Origin: Marinobacterium jannaschii DSM 6295
GTDB lineage: Bacteria > Pseudomonadota > Gammaproteobacteria > Pseudomonadales > Balneatricaceae
Length of the DNA stretch: 64,000 nucleotides
Assembly (NCBI RefSeq): GCF_000620085.1
Contig: NZ_KK211064.1
Location: 124,001-188,000, forward strand
Reading direction: 5' to 3'
In this document: positions 36,220-44,660 of the stretch, piece by piece
How the letters are laid out: each line of letters opens with the position of its first letter
Position numbering within the stretch: position 1 is the first letter of the stretch
Notes under the pieces: model-generated
Databases searched by the model: none
What the model saw: only the letters and a program-made list of their open reading frames with translations
What the model was told of the DNA's origin: nothing
Translations under genes and position numbers: made by a program

Positions 36220-37005
36220 TCAGTAAAGTGACGCGATAAATCGCTGCAGCTGTTCGGATTGCGGGTTGCCGAACAGCTGCTCCGGCGGCCCCTGTTCGGC
36301 GATGAGTCCCTGATGCAGGTAGACGATCTGCGATGAGACATCGCGGGCGAAGCGCATCTCATGGGTCACCATAATCATGGTGCGGCCCTCTGCGGCCAGT
36401 TCGCGGATTACCTGCAGCACTTCGTTGACCAGTTCCGGGTCGAGCGCCGAGGTGGGCTCGTCAAACAGCATCACCTCGGGGTCCATCGCCAGCGCGCGGG
36501 CGATCGCCACCCGCTGTTTCTGGCCGCCGGAGAGCTGGTCGGGATACATATGGCATTTGTTCAGCATGCCGACCCGATCCAGCAGCACTTCGGCCTGGGC
36601 TATGGCGGCGTCACGGGACTGCCTGAGCAGGGCGCAGGGACCGAGGATGACGTTCTCCAGCACCGTCATGTGCGACCAGAGGTTGAACGACTGGAACACC
36701 ATGCCGAGACGGCGCCGGGTCAGCTCCATCTGGCGACGGAAGCGGCGCGAGCGGTTTCCGGACAGGTCCAGGGCCTCGCCGTGAACGCTGAGGCGGCCGG
36801 CTTCCGGCACCTCCAGCAGGTTGAGGCAGCGCAGCAGGGTACTCTTGCCGGAACCGCTGGAGCCGATGATGCTGATCACATCATGCTGGCGGGCGCTCAG
36901 CGACACCCCTTTCAGCACCTCAGTACCGCCGTAGGACTTGTGCAGGTCGTCTGCCTGCAGGGCGATCCCGGCTGTGGCAAGCGGCATCGCGGGACTAGCT
37001 GACAT
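36220..37005 (-). CDS. Polar amino acid ABC transporter ATPase
   Basis: A 261-residue ATPase of the HisP/GlnQ family. Walker A GSSGSGKST at about 52, signature LSGGQKQRVAIARAL at about 153, Walker B VMLFDEPTSALDPE at about 173, and MVTHEMRFARDVS with the switch histidine. The first 25 residues are an extra leader compared with HisP. GGAGGAG lies seven bases before the ATG, which overlaps the permease gene by 11 bases. It powers uptake with the two permeases and the binding protein upstream. The 101 bases to dgcN contain no clear terminator, so one transcript is likely. Confidence 0.88.
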   Translation of the reverse strand: MSASPAMPLATAGIALQADDLHKSYGGTEVLKGVSLSARQHDVISIIGSSGSGKSTLLRCLNLLEVPEAGRLSVHGEALDLSGNRSRRFRRQMELTRRRLGMVFQSFNLWSHMTVLENVILGPCALLRQSRDAAIAQAEVLLDRVGMLNKCHMYPDQLSGGQKQRVAIARALAMDPEVMLFDEPTSALDPELVNEVLQVIRELAAEGRTMIMVTHEMRFARDVSSQIVYLHQGLIAEQGPPEQLFGNPQSEQLQRFIASLY

Positions 37006-37744
37006 GGGCGGACTCCTCCATTCGGGTGGCGGTGATCGGCGTGGTGCTCTGGCTGCCGTTTAGCTGGTGCTGCATATGCCGGGTCAGGCGTTTCTCGCCC
37101 AGGCGCCACAGCAGCACAAAGCCGGTGGTGATCAGCAGGTAGATCAGCGCAGCCCAGAAATACACTGAGATATCAAAAGTTTGCGAAAATACCCGGCGGG
37201 TGTTGCCCATCAGGTCGAGGATGGTGATGACACTGGCGATCGCGCCACCCTTAAGCATCAGGATGATCTCGTTGCCCAGTGCCGGAAAGGCGATGCGGTA
37301 GCTGTGCGGCAGAATGATCTTCTGGTACAGCAGACGCGGTGTCATACCGATGGCGATACCGGCTTCGATCTCGCCGCGGGGCACCGCCTGCAGGCCGCCG
37401 CGCAGAATCTCCAGCTGATAGGCGGCGGAGTTCAGGGCGAAGGTCAGCAGGGCGCAGTAGAAGGGGTCGCGGAAAAACCACCACAGCTCCAGCTGTTGCA
37501 GCTCCGGGCGAAACTGACCCGAGCCGTAGTAGAGCAGGAACAGCTGCGCCAGCAGCGGCGTGCCACGGAAAAACGAGACATAAAGGCGGATCGGCAGCTG
37601 CACCGCAAGGCCGCCGGAGTGGCGCAGGATCGCCAGCGGCAGCGACAGCAGGGCGGCGATGCTGACCGACAGGAATGTCAGTTTCAGGGTCATCAGGGCA
37701 CCGTCCAGCAGGCGCGGGCCGTAGTCTATAAGCAGTTCAAACAT
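36995..37744 (-). CDS. Polar amino acid ABC transporter permease (HisM type)
   Basis: A 249-residue inner-membrane protein with five hydrophobic helices. The coupling motif NSAAYQLEILRGGLQAVPRGEIEAG (about 103-127) includes the EAA loop. It ends with a polar tail of about 20 residues that overlaps the ATPase gene. It forms the channel with the next permease, encoded 18 bases upstream. Confidence 0.87.
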   Translation of the reverse strand: MFELLIDYGPRLLDGALMTLKLTFLSVSIAALLSLPLAILRHSGGLAVQLPIRLYVSFFRGTPLLAQLFLLYYGSGQFRPELQQLELWWFFRDPFYCALLTFALNSAAYQLEILRGGLQAVPRGEIEAGIAIGMTPRLLYQKIILPHSYRIAFPALGNEIILMLKGGAIASVITILDLMGNTRRVFSQTFDISVYFWAALIYLLITTGFVLLWRLGEKRLTRHMQHQLNGSQSTTPITATRMEESAHVS

Positions 37745-37762
37745 CAGATTGACTCCCGTCCG

Positions 37763-38476
37763 CTAGAGGCTCTGTACGCCACGGTTGGCGCGTTTTTCCA
37801 TCCGGGCGATACACCATTCAAAGAAGATGCAGATCATCCAGTAGATCAGGCAGACCGTAAGAAAGAACAGGAACGGCTTCTTGGTGGCGCCGACGGCAAC
37901 GTTGGCCATCCGCATCAGATCATTGAGGGCGATCACCGACACCAGCGCCGTGTCCTTGAGCAGGTTGATCCACAGGTTGCCCAGCCCCGGCAGCGCCAGA
38001 CGCAGGATCTGTGGCAGTTCGACTCGCTGGAAGATCTGCCAGCGGCTCATCCCGAAGGCCAGCCCCGCCTCACGCTGACCGCGATCCAGCGCCTGCCAGG
38101 CACCGCGCAGGACTTCGCCGGAGTAACCGCCGAACACCAGCGCCAGGGCCACAACCCCGGCGACAAAGGGGCTCAGTTCGAAAAAGGCGGCCTGCGGATC
38201 AAGCCACTTCAGCGTTTTATTAATCAGCAGTCCGGCACCGTGATAGATGATGAACAGCGTGAGCAGCTCCGGCAGGCCGCGAATCGTGGTGGTAAAAAAC
38301 ACTGCGCCGCTGCGCGGCAGGGCCTTCTGTGAGACGGACGCCGCCGCCACCGCCAGCCCGATCGCAAGGCCCAGCGGCAGGGTCAGCAACGCCAGCGACA
38401 GGGTAATGCCCAGCCCGCCCAGCAGTTCGTCGCCCCAGCCCTGCTGGCCGAAACCCAGGTAATCAAACCATTGCAT
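37763..38476 (-). CDS. Polar amino acid ABC transporter permease (HisQ type)
   Basis: A 237-residue permease with five membrane helices and the EAA-like loop GGYSGEVLRGAWQALDRGQREAG (about 118-140). N-terminal MQWFDYLGFGQQGWGDELLGG is typical of HisQ/ArtQ. It pairs with the HisM-type permease. This pairing of HisQ and HisM types is seen in arginine, ornithine, histidine and octopine/nopaline importers, so cationic or polar amino acids including D-forms are possible substrates. Confidence 0.87.
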   Translation of the reverse strand: MQWFDYLGFGQQGWGDELLGGLGITLSLALLTLPLGLAIGLAVAAASVSQKALPRSGAVFFTTTIRGLPELLTLFIIYHGAGLLINKTLKWLDPQAAFFELSPFVAGVVALALVFGGYSGEVLRGAWQALDRGQREAGLAFGMSRWQIFQRVELPQILRLALPGLGNLWINLLKDTALVSVIALNDLMRMANVAVGATKKPFLFFLTVCLIYWMICIFFEWCIARMEKRANRGVQSL

Positions 38477-38536
38477 ACAACATCCTCCGGCTGACCTTGC
38501 GGCGGCGCCGGCAGCACCGCCGCAGTGAGGCCCTGC

Positions 38537-39325
38537 TTACTTCAGGGTGAGAATGTTGATGGCAAAGAACTTGTCGTTAATCGCCTTATAAGTCCCGTTG
38601 GCAACGATGGTATCCAGTGCCTTATTCAGCTTCTGGCGCAGGGCGTCGTCCTCCTGGCGGACCGCCATACCGACGCCTTCACCGACAAACGCGGGATCGG
38701 TGATCGGCTCGCCAGCCAGCTTACAGCAGCTGCCATCCTCGGAGCCGCGGGTCCAGTCCAGCATCGGGATCATATCCCCCACCTGGGCGTCCAGCCGGCC
38801 TGATACCAGGTCCAGATTGACGGCGTCCTGGGTTGGATAGAGACGGACATCGGAATCCGGGTAGAGCGCGGTGAGGTAATCGGCCTGGGTGCTGGAACCC
38901 TGGGCGCCGATGGTCTTACCGGCCATCGCCTCGGGCGAGAAGTCGCTCTGCTGCGAGTCTTTCGGCACCACAAAGGTCATCGCCGCTTTCTGGTAGGGAT
39001 TGGTGAAATGCACCTGTTTCTTACGCTTCTCGGTAATAAACATCGAAGCGATAATCACGTCGTACTTGCCCGCCTTCAGGGCCGGAATAATGCCGTCCCA
39101 GTCCTGCGCCACGAAGCTGCAGCGGGCCTGCATCTCTGCGCACAGCGCCTTACCAATCTCGACATCGAAACCGCCCAGCTGGCCATCGGCACTGAAATAG
39201 TTAAACGGAGGGTAGGCACCTTCGGTACCAATACGCAGTGTAAGGTTGTCTGCTGCCAGGGCGCTGCCAACCGGGGCGATCGCAAGCATTGCAGAAAGGG
39301 CCAATGAGCGCAGGTTCTTATTCAT
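38537..39325 (-). CDS. Polar amino acid ABC transporter substrate-binding protein
   Basis: A 262-residue periplasmic protein with a signal peptide (cleavage at about ALA-AD, residue 24). TEGAYPPFNYFSADGQLGGFDVEIG is the family signature, and GAQGSSTQADYL holds the ligand carboxylate-binding loop. It is closest in pattern to lysine-arginine-ornithine-type proteins. As first gene of the operon with dgcN, dgcA and a racemase, the ligand may be D-glutamate or another D-amino acid rather than L-arginine. A dyad for the divergent LysR regulator lies about 150 bases upstream. Confidence 0.87.
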   Translation of the reverse strand: MNKNLRSLALSAMLAIAPVGSALAADNLTLRIGTEGAYPPFNYFSADGQLGGFDVEIGKALCAEMQARCSFVAQDWDGIIPALKAGKYDVIIASMFITEKRKKQVHFTNPYQKAAMTFVVPKDSQQSDFSPEAMAGKTIGAQGSSTQADYLTALYPDSDVRLYPTQDAVNLDLVSGRLDAQVGDMIPMLDWTRGSEDGSCCKLAGEPITDPAFVGEGVGMAVRQEDDALRQKLNKALDTIVANGTYKAINDKFFAINILTLK

Positions 39326-39468
39326 ATTATTTTACCTTTGGGTCTGACTCTGCTGATGGAGTCGGTCACCGAAAGCCGCGGCCCTGATCGTGCTGCGGCC
39401 ATAACGGACCGTCCATCGCAGTGTCTGTAACGGGCGCTCATTTAACAAATGAATAGTTATTATGCTAT

Positions 39469-39487
39469 ACATAGCCAGCTGCTATGT
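39469..39487. promoter_or_regulatory. LysR-type operator candidate
   Basis: ACATAGC, five bases, GCTATGT: a perfect dyad in the region between the ABC operon (minus) and the LysR gene (plus), next to TATGCT/CATAAT -10-like sequences on both strands. Confidence 0.6.
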
Positions 39488-39518
39488 GTAACCGCTTCTC
39501 TATCACTGGACTGATGCT

Positions 39519-40478
39519 ATGCTGTCGTCACAAGATCGCTTTCTGCGCAACCTGGACTGGAACCTGCTGTACACCTTTATCACCATTGTCGATGAGGGCA
39601 GCATTACCGGCGCAGCGCGTAAACTGGCCTACAGCCAGCCCAGTGTCAGCAATGCGCTGAAGCGGCTGGAAGAGTACCTGGGCGAACGTCTGATCGTCCG
39701 CAAAAAGGGTGTTTTTTCTCTGACAGATCAGGGGCTTAGGGTGTACGAGTCGGCTTCTTCCATCGGCAGTATCATGGGCCACCTGGCGGATCAGTTTGCT
39801 GCCCCGACGGGCGAAATCAGCGGTGAGATCAATATTGAGATCGCCAGTCATATCCACTGCCCGCCGCTGGACAGGACGCTGGCGCAATACCACGCCCGCT
39901 ATCCGAATGTATTCATTACCACCAATACCCAGCCCAGCGCCGATATCGTCAGCGCCGTAGCCGATGGCCGGCTGCGGATCGGTTTGAGCAATAAGAAGGT
40001 GTCGCAAACGGGCTTGCGCTTTGACGGTGTCGGCTACGAGCAGATGGCGTTTTACTGTGGCCGCAGCCATCCGCTCTATGGCCGGGAAGACCTGCAGCTG
40101 GATGACCTCAGGGGGCTGGCGTATGTTTCGTTTGAGAGCGACCAGCCCGGCGAGGGCCTGGGAGCGATTGCCCGTTACCGTGCCGAACAGCAGCTCTGGG
40201 GCAAGCTGGTGGCGGTCTCTTCTAATGAGGAGGAGGTGCGTCGCCTGATTCTGGCGGGGGTCGGTTTCGGCGCCCTGGCGACGGAAGCGGCGCGGCTGTT
40301 TGTCGAAGCGGGCATGCTATGGCCGTTACCGCCCTACGAACAGCTGCCGCTGACGGAGATCTATCTGGTAACGGCAGACAGTGTGCCATTGACCGAAGTG
40401 GAGCAAGGTTTCGTCGAGATGCTGCGCAAGGCGGCCAATGACGAGATCCGCAGCGGCAGGACCGCCGATACGGAATGA
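39519..40478 (+). CDS. LysR-family regulator divergent from the ABC-dgcNA operon
   Basis: A 319-residue LysR protein. The winged helix is at about 12-70 (LLYTFITIVDEGSITGAARKLAYSQPSVSNALKRLEE), with a NodD-like rather than GcvA-like effector domain after residue 100. Divergence from the importer operon across a clean dyad indicates control of it, as reported for a LysR regulator of dgcN/dgcA in marine bacteria. The inducer may be D-glutamate. The gene ends 14 bases before the convergent LysR gene. Confidence 0.83.
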   Translation: MLSSQDRFLRNLDWNLLYTFITIVDEGSITGAARKLAYSQPSVSNALKRLEEYLGERLIVRKKGVFSLTDQGLRVYESASSIGSIMGHLADQFAAPTGEISGEINIEIASHIHCPPLDRTLAQYHARYPNVFITTNTQPSADIVSAVADGRLRIGLSNKKVSQTGLRFDGVGYEQMAFYCGRSHPLYGREDLQLDDLRGLAYVSFESDQPGEGLGAIARYRAEQQLWGKLVAVSSNEEEVRRLILAGVGFGALATEAARLFVEAGMLWPLPPYEQLPLTEIYLVTADSVPLTEVEQGFVEMLRKAANDEIRSGRTADTE

Positions 40479-40492
40479 CGCGGGCCGGAGTA

Positions 40493-41410
40493 CTACGGAC
40501 AGTTTATCGGCGCTGCTTGCGCCGCCAGTTCTGCCTCCTCCAGCAACCAGTCACGGAACAGCCCGGCATCGGGATGCTTCAGCGCCGAGGCGGGGTAGGT
40601 GAGGTGGAAGGCTTCGTTGGTTTCGATCACCTCGTCGAAGGGAGCGACCAGGCGGCCATCAGCCAGCATACCCGCCACCAGTGAACTGCGTCCCAGCGCC
40701 AGGCCCTCGCCCAGAGCCGCCATCTCCAGTGCCGAGATCAGGGTGTCGAACTGCAGGCCGCGCGGCGCGATCAGCTGGCCTTCGCCGATCTGTTGCAGCC
40801 AGTACTCCCAGCCCTCCTCATAGCCGATCACATGCAGCAGGGTGTGCTGTGCCAGGTCGGCTGGGTGATTGAGTGGCTGGCTCTGCAGCAGCGTCGGGCT
40901 GCAGACCGGGAACAGTTTGTCCCAGGTGAGGCGGTCGGACTCCAGCCCGGGCCAGTAGCCCTTGCCGTAACGAACCTCCATATCCACATCCGCCGGGCTG
41001 TCCTGCTCGCGTACCCAGATATTGCTGGTAAAGCGCAGGCCGACATCGGGATAGCGCTCGCGGAAGCGGTGCAGGCGGGGCGCCAGCCAGGTGGTGAAAA
41101 ACACCAGATTAGCGCGCAGGGTCAGTTGCTTGTTGCGGCCCTGGCCGAAGATCTCTTCGGTCGCGGCGGCGAGCCGGTCGGTGGCTTCGCGCACGGCGGG
41201 CAGGAATGCCAGCCCGGCATCGGTCAGCTCCAGCCCGCGCGCCAGGCGCTTGAACAGCGGCGTACCCAGCTGAGCCTCCAGCCCCTTAACCTGCTGGCTG
41301 ATCGCGGCCTGGGTCATATTCAGCTCCTGCGCCGCCTGGGTAAAACTCAGGTAGCGGGCCGAAGCTTCAAAGGAGCGTAACCAGTTGAGGGGAGGGAGGT
41401 TCTTTTTCAT
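40493..41410 (-). CDS. LysR-family regulator (GcvA-like)
   Basis: A 305-residue protein: winged helix at about 8-67 (WLRSFEASARYLSFTQAAQELNMTQAAISQQVKGLE) and effector domain from about 93. It starts with PPLNWLRSFEASARYLSFT, the GcvA subgroup. It has no divergent partner: a REP-like element and other repeats lie upstream, before the acrylyl-CoA reductase gene, which is on the same strand. The target is therefore not evident. Confidence 0.82.
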   Translation of the reverse strand: MKKNLPPLNWLRSFEASARYLSFTQAAQELNMTQAAISQQVKGLEAQLGTPLFKRLARGLELTDAGLAFLPAVREATDRLAAATEEIFGQGRNKQLTLRANLVFFTTWLAPRLHRFRERYPDVGLRFTSNIWVREQDSPADVDMEVRYGKGYWPGLESDRLTWDKLFPVCSPTLLQSQPLNHPADLAQHTLLHVIGYEEGWEYWLQQIGEGQLIAPRGLQFDTLISALEMAALGEGLALGRSSLVAGMLADGRLVAPFDEVIETNEAFHLTYPASALKHPDAGLFRDWLLEEAELAAQAAPINCP

Positions 41411-41442
41411 GCAGTCTTGTTCTCAGACGGGCGCTCAGACCC

Positions 41443-41479
41443 ATGTTGGGTTTTGCCGCTACGCGCCGCAACCAACCTA
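41443..41479. repeat. REP-like dispersed inverted repeat, copy 2
   Basis: TGTTGGGTT, GC-rich centre, AACCAACCTA. A second palindromic stretch (GTAGCTACGAGCGGCGC mirrored by GCGCGCCACCCGTAGCT, about 41513-41557) follows, as in paired REP arrangements. Confidence 0.6.
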
Positions 41480-41569
41480 TAATCTGATCGCAGCCAATGG
41501 GGTCAGCTCTTGTAGCTACGAGCGGCGCCTTTATCAGCGCGCCACCCGTAGCTCGCAGCGCGGTGCGCC

Positions 41570-42568
41570 TCAGGCGTTCAGGTCGACAATCACGCGACCC
41601 TGAACCTGGCCCTTCATAATCTGCTGGGCTTTCTCCGGAATCTCTTCCAGTGATACCACCTGCTCGATGGCATTGAGCATCGATTCCGGCAGCTCTTTCG
41701 CCAGACGCTGCCAGGCGATGGTACGGCGCTCGACCGGACACATCACCGAGTCGACACCCTGCAGGCGCACGTTGCGCAGGATAAACGGCATCACCGTGGA
41801 GGGCAGTTTGAAGCCACCGGCCAGGCCACAGGCAGTAACAGTCGCGCTGTAGTCGGCTTCGGCCAGCACGCGGGCCAGCATCTCGCCACCGACGGTATCG
41901 ACGGCCCCGGCCCAGCGCTGTTTCTCCAGCGGGCGGGCTTTCTCGGACATCTCTTCGCGGCTGAGGATCTCGCTGGCGCCCAGGTCACGCAGGTACTGGT
42001 GGGTGGATTCACGACCGGTCACGGCGGCAACCTTGTAACCGGCATTGGCCAGCAGGGCCACGGCTACGCTGCCCACGCCCCCGGCGGCGCCGGTCACCAC
42101 CACAGGTCCGCTGTCGGGTGTCACACCGCCTTCTTCCAGTGCCATCACGCAGAGCATGGCGGTCAGGCCGGCGGTACCGATGCCCATCGCCTGTTTGGCA
42201 TCCAGGCCTTCTGCCAGCGGTACCAGCCACTTGGCTTTAACGCGCTGCATCTGGCTGTAGCCGCCCCAGTATTTCTCACCTACGCTCCAGCCGGTCAGCA
42301 CCACTTTGTCACCGGCTTTGTAGTCGTCGGAAGCGGATTCGACCACGGTACCGGCCAGGTCGATCCCCGGCACCATTGGCCACTGCAGCACGATCTTGCC
42401 GGTGCCACTGACCGCCATGCCGTCCTTGTAGTTGAGGCTGGAGTAATCCACCGCTACCAGCACCTCCTCATCCGGCAGGTCGCCGAGGCTCAGCTGCTTG
42501 ATCTCGGCTAGGGTGTTCTTCTCTTCATCCTGGTTCAGGACAAGGGCTTTAAAGGATTCACGGGTCAC
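41570..42568 (-). CDS. acuI: Acrylyl-CoA reductase (NADPH), AcuI/YhdH family
   Basis: A 332-residue medium-chain reductase without the zinc ligands of alcohol dehydrogenases. SSLNYKDGMAVSG (about 44-56) and VPGIDLAGTV (about 67) are typical of AcuI, and VVTGAAGGVGSVAVALL (about 153-169) is the NADPH-binding turn. It reduces the toxic acryloyl-CoA to propionyl-CoA, an important step after DMSP cleavage in marine bacteria, but YhdH homologues are widespread in organisms without DMSP lyase. No ddd gene is in the window. An AT-rich 400-base region upstream separates it from a divergent FadR-type regulator. Confidence 0.86.
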   Translation of the reverse strand: MTRESFKALVLNQDEEKNTLAEIKQLSLGDLPDEEVLVAVDYSSLNYKDGMAVSGTGKIVLQWPMVPGIDLAGTVVESASDDYKAGDKVVLTGWSVGEKYWGGYSQMQRVKAKWLVPLAEGLDAKQAMGIGTAGLTAMLCVMALEEGGVTPDSGPVVVTGAAGGVGSVAVALLANAGYKVAAVTGRESTHQYLRDLGASEILSREEMSEKARPLEKQRWAGAVDTVGGEMLARVLAEADYSATVTACGLAGGFKLPSTVMPFILRNVRLQGVDSVMCPVERRTIAWQRLAKELPESMLNAIEQVVSLEEIPEKAQQIMKGQVQGRVIVDLNA

Positions 42569-42968
42569 GACGGTCTCTCCTGTTATGGGCTGTAACCGGA
42601 CACGCTGCGAGGTTTGTAGCAGGCAGATGACACCGGTGCAGTAGTAACCAAATATTCAGTTTTCCGCCACTTCCGATCTCTTATCGGAAGCCGGTCGGAA
42701 CCGAACGCTCCATTTACAGTAGATTCTGATTCCTCTATTTGTCAAACAAATATAAATAATATGAACTAAAAAATATATGTTATATTAGTTGGGTAATGGC
42801 TCAGAGCACTGTTCTGAGAAGCTGTGAAGGCACTGCGCGAGAAAGCGTGGCTTTTTAAAACCCTTTTTAATTCAAAGGGTTAATCGTTTTTGGCAGCAGT
42901 GAGCTGATATTGGCTAAGAGCGTTGCGACGCCTGCCGCAGAACCGCCTGAAAGACCCGGAGCCCGTTG
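42569..42968. other. Divergent regulatory region between acuI and the FadR-type gene
   Basis: 400 bases, AT-rich from 42720 to 42860. It contains a perfect GntR/FadR-type palindrome (42736-42752). No gene is seen. A TTGTCA hexamer overlaps the palindrome and could be a -35 element, with poor -10 candidates. Confidence 0.5.
42736..42752. promoter_or_regulatory. FadR-subfamily GntR operator candidate
   Basis: TATTTGT-CAA-ACAAATA, perfect 7-bp arms. The core TTGTCAAACAA fits the T-N-G-T-N3-A-C-N-A pattern of FadR-type regulators such as PdhR and LldR. It lies 217 bases before the GntR-family gene. Confidence 0.6.
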
Positions 42969-43706
42969 ATGAGCATCAAATACGAGAAGATAGTAACCCA
43001 GAGTCTGGCCAAACAGATCTCTGAAAATATACGTGACTCCATTCTGCAAGGCCACCTCAAAGTGGACGACCGTTTGCCCACCGAAGAGGAGCTGGCAGAG
43101 CGCTTTTCGGTCTCTCGTCCGACCATCCGCGAGGCACTGAAACGGCTGGCGGCGCAGAACCTGATCCGTTCCCGCCGTGGCCCGACCGGCGGTACCTTCG
43201 TCAAACGTCCGTCGACTGAGGAACTCAACACCTCGCTGACCAACGCCGCCACCCTGATGGTCTCATTGGGGGAGTTCGACCTGGATTCCATCGCCGAAGC
43301 CCGTGCCGATATGGAGGCGCTCTGTATCAAGCTGGCGGTTGAGCGCCGTAGCGAGGATCACCTGGCGGCGATGGCGGCCGAGATCGAATTGCAGCGCAGC
43401 GGCATCAGTGATGAGGCGTTCTGTGCCTCCGATATTCGCTTCCACCGCGCCATCGTCGAAGCCACCGCCAATCCGGTACTGCAGTTCAATATGTACACGG
43501 TGATCGAGGCGCTGCAGCCGCTGACCAATATGATCGCCAACCGCTATCGTGACCGTGAGGTGATCACCGGCCACCATCAGGCGATCCACGACGCGCTGAA
43601 AGAACGAAACCTCTGGGACGCCCTCAATGCCCTCAGCCTGCTGATGACCTATCTGAAGGAACAATATGGGAAAGCGGTAAGCCAGAAGCAGCAGGTGACG
43701 AGCTAG
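42969..43706 (+). CDS. GntR-family regulator, FadR subfamily
   Basis: A 245-residue protein with an N-terminal winged helix (about 8-75; LPTEEELAERFSVSRPTIREALKRLAAQNLI) and an all-helical FCD effector domain (about 95-225) with metal-binding residues D...H...H (DIRFHRAIVEA and HHQAIHDAL). Effectors of such regulators are usually small carboxylates. The start at 42969 has GGAG upstream; a TTG one codon earlier is less likely. A FadR-type operator sits in the upstream region, so autoregulation is likely, with acuI as a possible second target. Confidence 0.83.
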   Translation: MSIKYEKIVTQSLAKQISENIRDSILQGHLKVDDRLPTEEELAERFSVSRPTIREALKRLAAQNLIRSRRGPTGGTFVKRPSTEELNTSLTNAATLMVSLGEFDLDSIAEARADMEALCIKLAVERRSEDHLAAMAAEIELQRSGISDEAFCASDIRFHRAIVEATANPVLQFNMYTVIEALQPLTNMIANRYRDREVITGHHQAIHDALKERNLWDALNALSLLMTYLKEQYGKAVSQKQQVTS

Positions 43707-43712
43707 CGGCAA

Positions 43713-43730
43713 GCGCTAAGCTTTTAGCGC
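43713..43730 (+). terminator. Short hairpin after the FadR-type gene
   Basis: GCGCTAA-GCTT-TTAGCGC, seven bases after the stop codon, no T-run. It may be a weak terminator or part of the repeat cluster that follows. Confidence 0.35.
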
Positions 43731-43820
43731 GTGGCTTCCAGCTCGCTGCTGCCGAAGGGCTGATAAGGAACGCATCCGACAAACCAAACCAGAGAATTTA
43801 CACCCTTCCCAACATCGCCA

Positions 43821-43857
43821 TGTTGGGATTCGGCGCTGCGCGCCTCGACCCAACCTA
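43821..43857. repeat. REP-like dispersed inverted repeat, copy 3
   Basis: TGTTGGGATTCGGCGCTGCG followed by CGCCTCGACCCAACCTA: same ends and GCGC-rich centre as copies at 28701 and 41443. Confidence 0.6.
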
Positions 43858-43933
43858 CTCAACAGCAGGCGCTTAATCAAAGCGCGCTTCTGCTCTTGCG
43901 CGCCGCTCGCAGCGCCCGGCCCGCGGCTCAGGC

Positions 43934-44404
43934 TTAGTGTCGGTGACAAAAATGCCCGTACCTGACGCCCTGCATCAGCAGGCGGAACTCGCTGCCGGAG
44001 AGGGCGATCAGGGTCTGGTGGTCGCCGCCTTCCATATAGACGTTGGAGAGGGTGGCCAGGTCTTCATCCACTACGGTATCGATCTCATAGGCTTTGCCCA
44101 GTGCCGGGACCGCGCCGGGCAGGCAGTCGGAAAACATCAGCCTGAGCTCGGTTTCACTGGCCAGCTCCAGCTGACGCCCCAGCTTCTGGCTCAGCCGCTT
44201 CAACTGCAGCCAGCTGTCGGCCGGTATTACCGCCAGCAGGTAGCTCTGTTCATCCTTTAACAGTACCGCCTTGGCCAGGTGGTCTTCCGGGACTTTTGCC
44301 TCATAGGCGCTGTCGCGGCTGCAGCCGGTCGCCTTGTGCTGCAGCAGTTGATAGGGGGTGGCGTGGTCGTGCAGATGGTTTAACAGAGACATGGCGATAG
44401 CCAT
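43934..44404 (-). CDS. YbaK/EbsC-type aminoacyl-tRNA deacylase domain protein
   Basis: A 156-residue single-domain protein. HLAKAVLLKDEQSYLLAVIPADSWL (about 42-66, with the conserved lysine AKAVLL) and the glycine-rich FSDCLPGAVPALGKAY (about 90-105) are the YbaK fold signatures. Relatives hydrolyse mischarged aminoacyl-tRNAs in trans (ProXp, YbaK). The specificity here is unknown. The ATG at 44404 has GGAGG eight bases upstream; an internal ATG four codons later is weaker. Divergent from the ast operon. Confidence 0.8.
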   Translation of the reverse strand: MAIAMSLLNHLHDHATPYQLLQHKATGCSRDSAYEAKVPEDHLAKAVLLKDEQSYLLAVIPADSWLQLKRLSQKLGRQLELASETELRLMFSDCLPGAVPALGKAYEIDTVVDEDLATLSNVYMEGGDHQTLIALSGSEFRLLMQGVRYGHFCHRH

Positions 44405-44557
44405 CCTGCTTTCCTCCGTATTTTTAGTAACAAAAATAGCCGATCTGCCGCCGCCTGCACTTGCGGATTTTTCACCTCAGCGCCGGGCTGAGTGTTTCGC
44501 TGTTTTTGCTGCCTTCAAGCGCGTTTTTAGCGCTGTTTTCACAGAACTTTTCCTAAA

Positions 44558-44594
44558 TGTCTGCAAATGAAAACTCCGTGTCGCCTCAGTGACA
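44558..44594 (+). promoter_or_regulatory. ArgR-like direct-repeat site before the ast operon
   Basis: TGTCTG-N8-AA at 44558 and TGTCGC-N8-CA at 44579, exactly 21 bases apart, as in P. aeruginosa ArgR sites (TGTCGC-N8-AA). AATAAT at 44627-44632 could be the -10, 48 bases after the second half-site, the same spacing as before gdhB. It suggests arginine induction of the operon. Confidence 0.65.
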
Positions 44595-44660
44595 GGGGGC
44601 ATATTGGTCGATTTAGCCCTTTCTTCAATAATACCTTTACCCAAAGCGCGAGGGCGAAGC

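Noticed and set aside
43716-43949. Minus-strand open frame of 77 codons
   Set aside because: It reads through a REP-like repeat and has no ribosome site.
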